DNA of 64,000 nucleotides from JAVBMV01 sp031552145 (GTDB lineage Bacteria > Myxococcota > Myxococcia > Myxococcales > UBA5297), in the NCBI GenBank assembly GCA_031552145.1, contig JAVBMV010000008.1, positions 124,001-188,000 of the forward strand, given 5' to 3'. The notes beneath the pieces were generated by a model. It was not told the DNA's origin, did no database searches, and was given only the letters and a program-made list of their open reading frames with translations. Shown here piece by piece: positions 9,155-18,189 of this stretch (the stretch's first letter is position 1; each line of letters opens with the position of its first letter). Position numbers and translations under genes: made by a program.

Positions 9155-12121
9155 TCACTTGGCGCGACACGCCGTCTCGTAGTCGATCTCCACTATCGCG
9201 CCGGGCAACGGGACTCGAGTTCCCTCGAAGACAACGGCGCCATAGTTGCCGCGGGAGGAGTCGAACCGCCAGATGGGCTCGCCGTCCTGCCACTGGGAAA
9301 ACTCGACCCCGTCGATCTTCACGACGATGTTGTTGCCAAGGTCGGGCGGGGAGGATAGCTCGAAGGTGTCGCGAGATTTGAAAATTGCCCGGTAGAGCTC
9401 TCTGAGTGTGGCGGTCCAGTCGCTGGTGCAGATGTCGCCCAGATAGCCCCCCGTGTCGGCGATCATTGTCTTTACGCGAGGATCCTCTGCGGAGGCGGTG
9501 CCGCCGTCATAGGAGCATTTTCCTGGCGAGAAGACCGGGATGATTCCGTGATAGAAAAAGCGCCCCTTTCCTTTCAGGCGGTGAAAGAAAAGCTGGTACA
9601 ATACGAGCTCGTGCGGGCCTTGATCACGGGCATTGGAGATGGTGACAATGTGGAGCGTGGCGTCGCCACGTAGGAATCCAGCGTTGTGCGCACCCTCGCG
9701 GGTCATTTCGCTAGAGAGCGCTTGTACCGCCGGATCGATGAGCCATTCGGTGCCGCTACCTGTTATACCCATCTGGATCATGTTTGCAAAGAGTCGAGTC
9801 TGCTCGTCGACGGGCATGGATCTCTTTACGATGCGCTGGGAGGGTTTGCCTGACATTGGCCAGAAAGCTCCTTCGATGACGCCCGATGAGCCTGCGTTGC
9901 CACTGCCAGGATCGGTGGAGACGGCCGCTATGTGATAATCCACGCCATGCTGCGAAGCCTGCGCGGCCAGGAGGCCAAATTGCGTGGCGACTTTCATCTG
10001 TGCTTCCTCGAAGGAGCTGTTGTCGATCACAAAGAGCAAGTCCACCTTTGGGAGGGCGTCCTGTTGGACTATGTCAGATTGCCGTGTCTCAATCGTCCCG
10101 GTCCCACTGATTGGCAAATAGAGCAAAACGGGCTCTTGGTAGTCCTCGGATACCAACAACTCGACCGAGGTTGCTTCGACGCCGATCCCAGCTGGTTCGT
10201 ACGCCAGGGAAAATGTCGTCTCTTGGGCGTGGCCCAGGAGGGATTCCAAAGGAGGGGACGTAACCAATCGAAAGCTGCCGTTGCGGGAGTCGATCAGAGA
10301 TGCGCTCTGGATGGCCACCTGTCTATAGGCGCACTGGTTGTAGAGCGACACGCTTCTTTCTTGGGGCGAACAACCAATGCGCATGCTGCCAAAATTGATT
10401 GAGTACGGCTCGAAGACGAGGCAGGGCTTGCCGCCTACTCCAGCCAAGAGCAGCGACGTCTCGGGAACGCTCGGTTGATTCAGTTTGAGCGACACCACGC
10501 CCGCGTAGGGTCGGTAGTCGTGTGGCAAGAAGCGCACGGGCACGACGTGGGTTCCACCCCCTTCAATATAGAGGTTTTCCTTGGCGCCCAAGGGTAACAT
10601 AAACACCCCCTGCGCCTTTGTGTTCTCCTCGAGACGGAGCGCATAGATGATGCACGGGGTCGCCACCCTGTTTTTCAGGACAATTGTAAAGGACGGGCTG
10701 GTTCCCCATGGCTCGACGACGCCGAACTCGACCTTGGAGGGGCTCATCTCTAACTGGCACGCGGGACTCTCGATGGCCTCCCCCACGAGCTTGAGCGTGT
10801 AGTCAGCCCGATCGGGGTCGTTTGTGTAAATGTGGAGCTCAGCCTCCCGTTGCCCCAAGTTTTCTCCCTGGGTAACGGGCTTGAACATTACCTCAAGTTG
10901 GAGAGAGCTCTGCGCTTCGAGCCCCACCGTGTCGCGGTAGCCCGAATCCGCCGGAGGCCAGTACAAGATTTTGAAATCTGGCGAAGGCGTACCATCTGCC
11001 CGCCTTATCTCCGGGGGCGTCTCCAGAGCGGTGGCGCAATCCTCGGCGCGGCAATGCCTGAAGTGCAGGTTCTCGAGAGTGGTATCGGGCTCGTTGGTGC
11101 CGGCATTCGTGAGAGTGATGCTCTTGGTGTAGTAGGAGCCGACCGCGACGGCCTTGAAGTCGAGCTCGGATGCCGGAATGGTCTCCAGCTTAGGGCCTCC
11201 GCCGATGCCTGTGAGGGAGATCTCGGCAAAGGCAAACTTCTCGTCGTCCGTCTCGAGCCTAAGGAGCGCCGCGTGGGGGCCCTTGATGGCGAGATAGTCG
11301 GGGTCACCAGGTGCGTGGTTCGGGTTGTCACCAGGCCTGAAGGCCAAAATGAAGGTCACGATGGAGCCGTCGGGCGGTAAGACGTGCGATTGATTGAAGC
11401 CTGTCTCGCCCGCACCCAACGTGACGCCATTGATTGCCTTGATCGAGAAAGGGCTATATCCGGCAAGCTGTGAGGAGATCGGCGCTGTCAGAGAGAGTGC
11501 CTCGAAAAAGAAGGTGACATGGTGGGTGCCGATGTTTTGGAACGACAGCTCTCTGGTGGCGGTGTTTCCGGGCTCGACGTAGGAGAAGTCGACCTGCTGA
11601 TCAAAGAGGAGGATGCGCTCGACGCCCGTGCCGACCAGCTCGATTTTGGTCAGGTCGCACCAGGTGGGTGCCTCGATCGGCAAATTGGCCTGGTAATGCC
11701 TGGAGGCGAGCGGTGTGAAGGTGATGCCCACCTCTACGGAGCCGCCGGCAGGAACAGTGAAGGGTTCGGCCTGTAAAGGGGAGCTAAGTGAAAAGGCGTT
11801 GGGGAAGCTGGGCTCGATATCGCCCAGCCTCACGTCCCAGGGGAGCGGTGAGCTGTTCCTGATGACGATTGCTTCTACGAGGGTTGAAGTAAGCTGGGTG
11901 TTGCCGAAGTCGAGCGCCCCCGCCTGGCCATTGGGCAGCGAGATGGTGCAGGTGCCTTCGAAGGATGGCTCGTCGGGGCCCCTATCCACGGGGCCCGAGT
12001 CCCCCGGTCCGGGAGGAGGGCGCGGCGAACCTTCGCCACATCCCGATGCGAGATGCGCGTTGAGGGTCAAGAAGACGGCTAGCACTGACCAGCGAGGACG
12101 AAAACCCATCCCTGGCTCCAT
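9155..12121 (-). CDS. ASH-domain lipoprotein with vWA-like C terminus, copy 1
   Basis: A 988-residue lipoprotein, last of four tandem paralogs on this strand. The start ATG (MEPGMGF) follows GGAGAAA and aligns with the starts of its paralogs. The signal peptide ends in lipobox ASGC, then a Pro/Gly/Asp-rich linker. About 5 to 6 Ig-like ASH / choice-of-anchor-D units follow (for example LDFGNTQL, VDFSYVEPGNTA, VEFGVVEPWGTS, INFGSMRIGC). The C-terminal third resembles a von Willebrand A domain (VDLLFVIDNSSFEEAQ). The MIDAS motif DxSxS is degenerate here (D-N-S-S-F), so metal-dependent binding is doubtful. The likely location is the outer membrane or cell surface, with unknown function. Confidence 0.85.
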   Translation of the reverse strand: MEPGMGFRPRWSVLAVFLTLNAHLASGCGEGSPRPPPGPGDSGPVDRGPDEPSFEGTCTISLPNGQAGALDFGNTQLTSTLVEAIVIRNSSPLPWDVRLGDIEPSFPNAFSLSSPLQAEPFTVPAGGSVEVGITFTPLASRHYQANLPIEAPTWCDLTKIELVGTGVERILLFDQQVDFSYVEPGNTATRELSFQNIGTHHVTFFFEALSLTAPISSQLAGYSPFSIKAINGVTLGAGETGFNQSHVLPPDGSIVTFILAFRPGDNPNHAPGDPDYLAIKGPHAALLRLETDDEKFAFAEISLTGIGGGPKLETIPASELDFKAVAVGSYYTKSITLTNAGTNEPDTTLENLHFRHCRAEDCATALETPPEIRRADGTPSPDFKILYWPPADSGYRDTVGLEAQSSLQLEVMFKPVTQGENLGQREAELHIYTNDPDRADYTLKLVGEAIESPACQLEMSPSKVEFGVVEPWGTSPSFTIVLKNRVATPCIIYALRLEENTKAQGVFMLPLGAKENLYIEGGGTHVVPVRFLPHDYRPYAGVVSLKLNQPSVPETSLLLAGVGGKPCLVFEPYSINFGSMRIGCSPQERSVSLYNQCAYRQVAIQSASLIDSRNGSFRLVTSPPLESLLGHAQETTFSLAYEPAGIGVEATSVELLVSEDYQEPVLLYLPISGTGTIETRQSDIVQQDALPKVDLLFVIDNSSFEEAQMKVATQFGLLAAQASQHGVDYHIAAVSTDPGSGNAGSSGVIEGAFWPMSGKPSQRIVKRSMPVDEQTRLFANMIQMGITGSGTEWLIDPAVQALSSEMTREGAHNAGFLRGDATLHIVTISNARDQGPHELVLYQLFFHRLKGKGRFFYHGIIPVFSPGKCSYDGGTASAEDPRVKTMIADTGGYLGDICTSDWTATLRELYRAIFKSRDTFELSSPPDLGNNIVVKIDGVEFSQWQDGEPIWRFDSSRGNYGAVVFEGTRVPLPGAIVEIDYETACRAK

Positions 12122-12175
12122 TTTTCTCCGGCCCGACACCGCTACTCTCTCGCACTTCGTTCAGTCAGGCAACTC

Positions 12176-15139
12176 CTACTCGCATGCCGTATCATAGGCG
12201 ATCTCAACAACGACTCCCGGAGTGGGAACTTGAGCACCCTCGAAGACGATGGCGCCACAGCAGCCCAGAGTGGGATCGAAACGCCAGATCTGTTCGGTTC
12301 CTTGTCGCTGTGGAACTTCGATTCCGTCGAGCTTGACGACGATGCCATTGGTGAGGTCAGGGGAGTTGGAGAGCCTGAAGCTGGCGCGAGGTTTGAAAAC
12401 CGCTTGGTAGAGCTCTCCGAGCGTGGTGGTCCAATCGGTGGTGCAAATATCGCCTAAATAGCCGCCGGAGTCAGAGATCATGGTCTTTACCCGCGGATCA
12501 TTTGCGGACGAGGGGCCGCCGTCATAGGCGCAATCTCCAGGAAATAGTACGGGAATGATCCCGTGGAAGAAGAAGCCCTTATCCACTTTCAGGCGACGGA
12601 AGAAGTTTTGGTACTGACTGAGATTGTGGGGCGCCTGGTCGCGAGCGTCGGCGATGGTGACGATGTGGAGGGTTGCGTCTTCGCGGAGAAAGCCAGCGTT
12701 GTGCGCGCCCTCTCGGGTCATTTCCCTCGAAAGCGCCGCCACCGCGGGATCGATTAGCCATTCGGTGCCGCTGCCGAGCGGGCCCATCATGATCATCTTG
12801 CTGAAGAGGCGTGTTTGCTGATCGATGGGCATGGAGCTCTTGATGATGCGCTCCGCAGGCGTGCCTGATAATGGCCAAAAGGCACCTTCAATGACGCCCG
12901 AGCTGCCGCCGTTGCCGGCTCCCGGATCGGTCGAGACCACAGCGACGTGGTAATCGACACCTTGAAGAGCACCCTGTGTGGCGAGGAGATTGAAATGGGA
13001 CGCAACATAGTTTTGATAGTATGCTCCGCCACTGTTGATGATCACAAAGAGCAAATCGACCTCCGGGAGCCCGCCCTGCGCTCTCATCCGGTCGGTCTGT
13101 CGACTGTCGAGCGTTCCAGTGCCGCGCACCGGCAAATAGAGCGCGAAGGGTGCATTCTCCCCATTGACCACTTTCAGCTCGACCGAGGTCGCCTGGAAAC
13201 CGATGCTAGAGGGTTTGTAGATGAGCGAAAAGGAGGTGCCTGCCGCGGCTTCCAGTGGTGAGCCGTAACGTGGTGGCGTGACTAATTGGAAATTGCCGTT
13301 GAAGGAGCTTACCAGAGAGGCCTGTTGGATAGAGAGCTGCTTGTTGCTGCAATCATTGTAGACTAAAACGCTCCGTGCTTGGGCAGAGCACCCAACGCGC
13401 ACATTGGAGAACTCGACGGAGTGCGGTTCCATGGCTATGCAGGGCTGGCCGCCCGAGCCTACTAGGAGTACCGACGTTTCATTCGCACCCGGGTGATGCA
13501 GCCTGAGTGAGACCACGCCCGAATAGGCGCCCTGTTTCGTGGGTATGAAGCGCAACGGCACTGCGAGGGTTCCGCCCCCCTCGATGAAGAAGTCTTCCTT
13601 GGCGTCAGAAGCCAACGAGAAGACCCCTTGTTCCTTGGTCTCCTCTTCGAGGTGGAGCGCATAGATGAGGCATGGCGTCTGTGCCCGATTGATTAGGAGT
13701 GGCGTGTGGATTGGGCTGCTTCTTCCAGGCTCGACCACGCCGAAGTCGACCTTGAGCGGATTCATCTCGAGCTCGCATGGGGGACTCTCAATCGCCTCAC
13801 CCACGAGCCTTATGGTGCGGTGGGCGTCGTCCGGGTCGTTCGTGTAGAGATGGAGCAGCGCCTCTCTTGGGCCAGGGGTAGAGCCTTCGGCGGAGGGCCT
13901 GAACATTACCTCGAGCTGCAGCGACTTTTGTGCCTCTAGGCCTGCCATGTCGCGATAGCCCGAATCTGCCGGCGGCCAGTGCAGGAGTTTGAAATCGGGC
14001 GAGGGCGCTCCGTCGGCCAACAAGATCTCGGGAGGTCTCTCCTGAGCGGTAGCGCACTCCTCGATCCGGCAATGTCTGAAGCGCAGGTTGTCGGCCGTTG
14101 TGTCGGGTATGTTGGTGCCCGTGTTGGTTATGGTGATGGTTTTGGTGAAGTAGGAGCCGAAGCCAACTCTCTTGAAGTTGAGTTCGGTCGAAGGGATGGT
14201 CGCAAGCTCGGGTCCTCCACCAATCCCCGTCAGCGCGATCTCGGCTAGGGCGAGCGTCTCGTCATCCGTATTCATGCGCAGGAACGCTGAGTGGGGACCT
14301 GTGATGGGGAGATGGTCGGGCTCGTCAATGGCGTGGTTCGGGTTGTCGCCGGGGCGGAAGGCCAACTGGAAGGTGATGATGGAGCGGTCGGGCGGCAAGA
14401 CGCGCGGTTGATTCAAGCCCGACTCCTGGGCGCCGAGCTCTACGCCATTGACGGCTCTGATCGAAAAGGGTCGGTACCTTGCGAGCAGTGTCGATTGGGG
14501 AGTCGTCAGAAGGAACGCTTCGAAGAAGAAGGTGACGGGGCGCGTACCAATGTTCTGCAGAGAAAGTTCTCTGGTGGCGACATTTCCCGGCTCGACGTAG
14601 AAGAACTCGAGCTGCTGCTCGAAGAGGAGGACGCGCTCGACTCCCGCGCCGACCACCTCGAGTCTGGCTAGGTTACACCAAGTTGGGGCCTCCAAAGGCA
14701 AATAGGCTCGATAGTTTCTTGTGGCGAGCGGCGTGAAGGCGAGGCCCACCTCGACAGAGGCGCCCGGGGGGACGGTGAAGGGCTCAGCCTGCGCGGGCGA
14801 CTTGAGCGAAAAGGCGGCGGGACCATCGGGCTCGATTTCGCCGAACCTCACCTCCCATGGGAGGGTCGCGTTGTTCTGGATGGTCACGACTTGGAATAAG
14901 GTCGAGTAGAGGACTGCGTTGCCGAAGTCGAGCGTCTCGGCATGTCCACCGGGCAGCGAGACCGTGCAAGTTCCTTCGAAGGATGGCTCGTCGGGGCCCC
15001 TATCCACTGGGCCCGAGTCCCCCGGTCCGGGAGGGGGACGTGGTGAACCTTCGCCACATCCCGACGCGAGGTGTGCGTTGAGGGTCAAGAAGATGGCTAG
15101 TATCAACCAGCGAGAACGAAAACCCATCCCTGGCTCCAC
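12176..15139 (-). CDS. ASH-domain lipoprotein with vWA-like C terminus, copy 2
   Basis: A 987-residue paralog of copy 1. The frame is open to 15307, but the GTG at 15139 (VEPGMGF) aligns exactly with the ATG of copies 1 and 3 and follows GGAGAAAAT, so I start it there. Signal peptide and lipobox ASGC match copy 1 almost perfectly, as does the DNA around them. ASH units follow, then the vWA-like region VDLLFVIINSGGAYYQ. Here the MIDAS aspartate is replaced by Ile and the last Ser by Gly, so the site is lost. The protein is probably surface-tethered, with unknown function. Confidence 0.85.
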   Translation of the reverse strand: MEPGMGFRSRWLILAIFLTLNAHLASGCGEGSPRPPPGPGDSGPVDRGPDEPSFEGTCTVSLPGGHAETLDFGNAVLYSTLFQVVTIQNNATLPWEVRFGEIEPDGPAAFSLKSPAQAEPFTVPPGASVEVGLAFTPLATRNYRAYLPLEAPTWCNLARLEVVGAGVERVLLFEQQLEFFYVEPGNVATRELSLQNIGTRPVTFFFEAFLLTTPQSTLLARYRPFSIRAVNGVELGAQESGLNQPRVLPPDRSIITFQLAFRPGDNPNHAIDEPDHLPITGPHSAFLRMNTDDETLALAEIALTGIGGGPELATIPSTELNFKRVGFGSYFTKTITITNTGTNIPDTTADNLRFRHCRIEECATAQERPPEILLADGAPSPDFKLLHWPPADSGYRDMAGLEAQKSLQLEVMFRPSAEGSTPGPREALLHLYTNDPDDAHRTIRLVGEAIESPPCELEMNPLKVDFGVVEPGRSSPIHTPLLINRAQTPCLIYALHLEEETKEQGVFSLASDAKEDFFIEGGGTLAVPLRFIPTKQGAYSGVVSLRLHHPGANETSVLLVGSGGQPCIAMEPHSVEFSNVRVGCSAQARSVLVYNDCSNKQLSIQQASLVSSFNGNFQLVTPPRYGSPLEAAAGTSFSLIYKPSSIGFQATSVELKVVNGENAPFALYLPVRGTGTLDSRQTDRMRAQGGLPEVDLLFVIINSGGAYYQNYVASHFNLLATQGALQGVDYHVAVVSTDPGAGNGGSSGVIEGAFWPLSGTPAERIIKSSMPIDQQTRLFSKMIMMGPLGSGTEWLIDPAVAALSREMTREGAHNAGFLREDATLHIVTIADARDQAPHNLSQYQNFFRRLKVDKGFFFHGIIPVLFPGDCAYDGGPSSANDPRVKTMISDSGGYLGDICTTDWTTTLGELYQAVFKPRASFRLSNSPDLTNGIVVKLDGIEVPQRQGTEQIWRFDPTLGCCGAIVFEGAQVPTPGVVVEIAYDTACE

Positions 15140-15195
15140 ATTTTCTCCGGCCCGACAACCGCTACTCTCTCGCACTTCGTTCAGCAAGGCAACTC

Positions 15196-18135
15196 CTACT
15201 CGCATGCCGTATCGTAGATGAGCTCCACGACGGCGCCCGGCTTGGGGATGTAGGAATCTTCGAAGACAACGGCGCCACAATCTCCGCGGGAGGCGACGTA
15301 TCGCCAAGCGGGCTCCGCGGCGGTCCCTTCATGGAGTTCCACGCCGTTGACTTTCACGACGATGCCGTTGGCGAGGTCGGGGAAAGTCGAGAGCGCGAAG
15401 GCGTTGCGAGGTTTCATGATTGACCGGGAGAGTTCCGAGAACGTCTTTCCCCAATCACGAGTGCAGATGTCGCCCAAGTAGCCACCCGTGTCGGCGATCA
15501 TCGTCTTTACGCGCGGGTCATTCGCGGCGTCGGCGCCGCCGTCGTAGACGCAGGCGCCCGGAGCGACCGGAATGACCCCGTGGAAGAAGAAGCGTCCGTT
15601 CGGCTTTAGGCGTTGAAAAAAGAGTTGGTACTCGCTCAGCTCGTGAGGGCCATGATCGTAGGTGTCGGAGACGGTCACCACATGCAGTGAGGCGCCTTCG
15701 CGCAGGAAGCCATCGTTCGGTGCGCCCGCCTGCGTCATTATTGGGGAGAGTGCCGCTGCCGCTGGATGAATGAGCCATTCAGCAGCGCCGAATGCGTGGT
15801 TCATCGTGGTGATGCTTTTAAATAGAAGCTTCTGCGTACTGGCCGGCAAGGAGCTCGTGACGATGCGCTCCGGCGGACGAGCAGAAAATGGCCAAAAGGT
15901 CCCCTCGACGACGCCCGGAGTGCCGCCGTTAAATGCGCCTGGGTCGCTCGTCACGGCGGCGATATGGAAGTCGATACCGTATCGGGCTGCATAGTAGGCG
16001 AGATGGTCGTACTTGTCGGCGAACTTCGAGTGTCCGTAAGTCATGGAGCCGCCGCTGTCGAGCACAAAGAGGAGATCGACCATTGGAAGGTCGTCTTGGA
16101 CCGCCCGGTCCGTCTGTCGAGCGCCGAGCGTCCCCGCGCCACTCACCGGTAGAGAGAGCAGGAATGGCGTCTCGTCCTCTTCGGTCACTTCCACTTTTAT
16201 ATTGGTTGCCTCGAGGCCAAAACGTTCCGGCGCATAGGTGATCGAAAAGGCCACTTTTTCGAAGCTGGCGAGGCCTGAGAAGCTGGCAGGGAATGACACC
16301 AACCGAAAATGGTCGTCGTGGGAATCGGCCAGCGAGAGACTTCGAATGGTCACCTGCCGGGTGACGCAAGAATTGATGAGGGACACGCTCCGCGCCCGCG
16401 CGGAGCAGCCCAGCCGCACCTGACCGAATTCGATCGCTCCCGGTGCCAGGACGAGGCAAGAGGCTCCCCCTTTACCCGCTAGCGGCAGCGAGGCCGTCGT
16501 GGTATGAGGAAGATGCATTTGGAGTGAAACCGCGCCCGCATAGGGCTGCATACGCTCTGGTGTAAAGCGCACCGGCACGGCATAGGCGCTCCCACCCTCG
16601 ATAAAGAGGTTCTCTTTGGCGCCTTCGAGCAGCTGGAATGCCCCGACGGTTTTCGTCGCCTCGTCAAGATCGAGCGCATAGATGAGGCACCTCGTAGGGG
16701 CGAGGTTTTTGATAATAATTGTGTGGGTCTCGCTGGCGAGCATGGGTTCGATGACGCCGAAGTCGACCTTGCCGGGCATTATCCCGAGCTCGCAGGGCTC
16801 GCTCTCTATGGCCTCGCCCACGAGATTGAGGACGTAGTCGCCCTCGTCTGGGTCGGTCGAGTAGATGTGTAGCTCTGCTGCTCTCCAGCCCGGGTTGGCG
16901 CCCGCCGCGGCGGGCTCGAAAACTACTTCGAGTCGCAGAGCTCTTTTCGCCTCGAGGCCCGCCGCGTCGCGATAGCCCGAGGGGGGCCAGCTCACGATGC
17001 GGAAATCTGGTGAGGGTGTGCCATCTGCTCTCACAATCTCCGGTGGTCGCTCGGGGGCGGAGGCGCATTTGTCTGGGCGACAGTTCCTAAAGCGCAGGTT
17101 GTCCAGATCGGTCCCGGGCACGTCGGTGCCCACATTGACGATTAAGACGGTCTTGGCGAGGTGAGACCCTATGGGAACCGACAAAAAGTCAAGCCTCGCC
17201 GAGGGGGTCGTCTTGATTTGAGGGCCTCCGCCGATGCCCATGAGCGTGATGTCGGTGGTGGCGAAAGGGATGTCATCCGTAGTGAGGCGGAGAATCGCCG
17301 TATGAGGACCCGTGATGGGCTGAAAATCGGGTTTCTCGGGCGCGTGGTTTGGATCATCTCCGGGTCTGAAGGTCAACCGGTAGGTCACGACTGATTGATC
17401 GGGGGGCAAGACCCGCGGTCGACTGAAGACCGTGTCTCCCGCCGCCAGCGGTAAACCGTTGAACGCTGTAATCGAGAAGGGGAGGTATTCGGCGATCGGG
17501 CTCGAGGCAGGCTCATTCAGAGTAAGCGCGTCGAGAGAGAAGGTGATGGGGTAGGTGCCGATGTTCTGGAGCGTGAACTCTTGGGTGGCGGTGCTGCCAG
17601 GCTCAACGTAGGAGAAGTCGATCCACCGTTGAAAGAGGAGGGTGCGCTCGACGCCAGCGCCCACCAGCTCGATTTGGGCGAGGTTGCACCAGGTGGGTGC
17701 CTCGATCGGCAAAAGGGCATGGTAGGCCTGGATGGCTTGGGGAGAGAAGGCGATGCCCACATCGATCGAGTCGCCAGCCGGGACCGCAAAGGCTCTTTCC
17801 TGTGAAGGGGGGATGAGCGAAAAGGCATCGGCGCCGAACATGAACGCTCCGAGCTTCACCTCCCAGGGGAGAGTCGAGCTGTTGCGGATCGAGACCAACT
17901 TGATTCCGGTGGAAGCGAGCGCAACATTGCCGAAGTCGATCCTCTCCGACTGCCCGTCGGGCAGCGAGATGGTGCAGGTGCCTTCGAGTGCCGTCCTATC
18001 GATGACGCCTGCGTCGCCTGGCGTAGCAGGAGGGCTCGCCGAAGCTCCGCCGCAACCCGATGCGAGGCAGCCAGTGAAACTCAAGATGAGAAGAACCAAC
18101 GGCCAGCGAGGATGCGACTCCATCCCGGGCTCCAT
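15196..18135 (-). CDS. ASH-domain lipoprotein with vWA-like C terminus, copy 3
   Basis: A 979-residue paralog. The start ATG (MEPGMESHPRW) follows GGAGAAAAC. The lipobox is ASGC, and the linker after it is shorter than in the others. ASH-type repeats (IDFGNVAL, IDFSYVEPGSTA, VDFGVIEPMLAS, IEFGQVRLGC) precede the vWA-like domain VDLLFVLDSGGSMTYG, in which the middle Ser of DxSxS is Gly. The spacer before it can fold as CGAGAG-ACTA-CTCTCG. The end of the protein, VYDGGADAANDPRVKTM through GGYLGDIC, is shared with all copies and contains conserved cysteines. Confidence 0.85.
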   Translation of the reverse strand: MEPGMESHPRWPLVLLILSFTGCLASGCGGASASPPATPGDAGVIDRTALEGTCTISLPDGQSERIDFGNVALASTGIKLVSIRNSSTLPWEVKLGAFMFGADAFSLIPPSQERAFAVPAGDSIDVGIAFSPQAIQAYHALLPIEAPTWCNLAQIELVGAGVERTLLFQRWIDFSYVEPGSTATQEFTLQNIGTYPITFSLDALTLNEPASSPIAEYLPFSITAFNGLPLAAGDTVFSRPRVLPPDQSVVTYRLTFRPGDDPNHAPEKPDFQPITGPHTAILRLTTDDIPFATTDITLMGIGGGPQIKTTPSARLDFLSVPIGSHLAKTVLIVNVGTDVPGTDLDNLRFRNCRPDKCASAPERPPEIVRADGTPSPDFRIVSWPPSGYRDAAGLEAKRALRLEVVFEPAAAGANPGWRAAELHIYSTDPDEGDYVLNLVGEAIESEPCELGIMPGKVDFGVIEPMLASETHTIIIKNLAPTRCLIYALDLDEATKTVGAFQLLEGAKENLFIEGGSAYAVPVRFTPERMQPYAGAVSLQMHLPHTTTASLPLAGKGGASCLVLAPGAIEFGQVRLGCSARARSVSLINSCVTRQVTIRSLSLADSHDDHFRLVSFPASFSGLASFEKVAFSITYAPERFGLEATNIKVEVTEEDETPFLLSLPVSGAGTLGARQTDRAVQDDLPMVDLLFVLDSGGSMTYGHSKFADKYDHLAYYAARYGIDFHIAAVTSDPGAFNGGTPGVVEGTFWPFSARPPERIVTSSLPASTQKLLFKSITTMNHAFGAAEWLIHPAAAALSPIMTQAGAPNDGFLREGASLHVVTVSDTYDHGPHELSEYQLFFQRLKPNGRFFFHGVIPVAPGACVYDGGADAANDPRVKTMIADTGGYLGDICTRDWGKTFSELSRSIMKPRNAFALSTFPDLANGIVVKVNGVELHEGTAAEPAWRYVASRGDCGAVVFEDSYIPKPGAVVELIYDTACE

Positions 18136-18189
18136 GTTTTCTCCGGCCCAACGAGAGTAGTCTCTCGCACTTCGCACCTCCGCACAACT

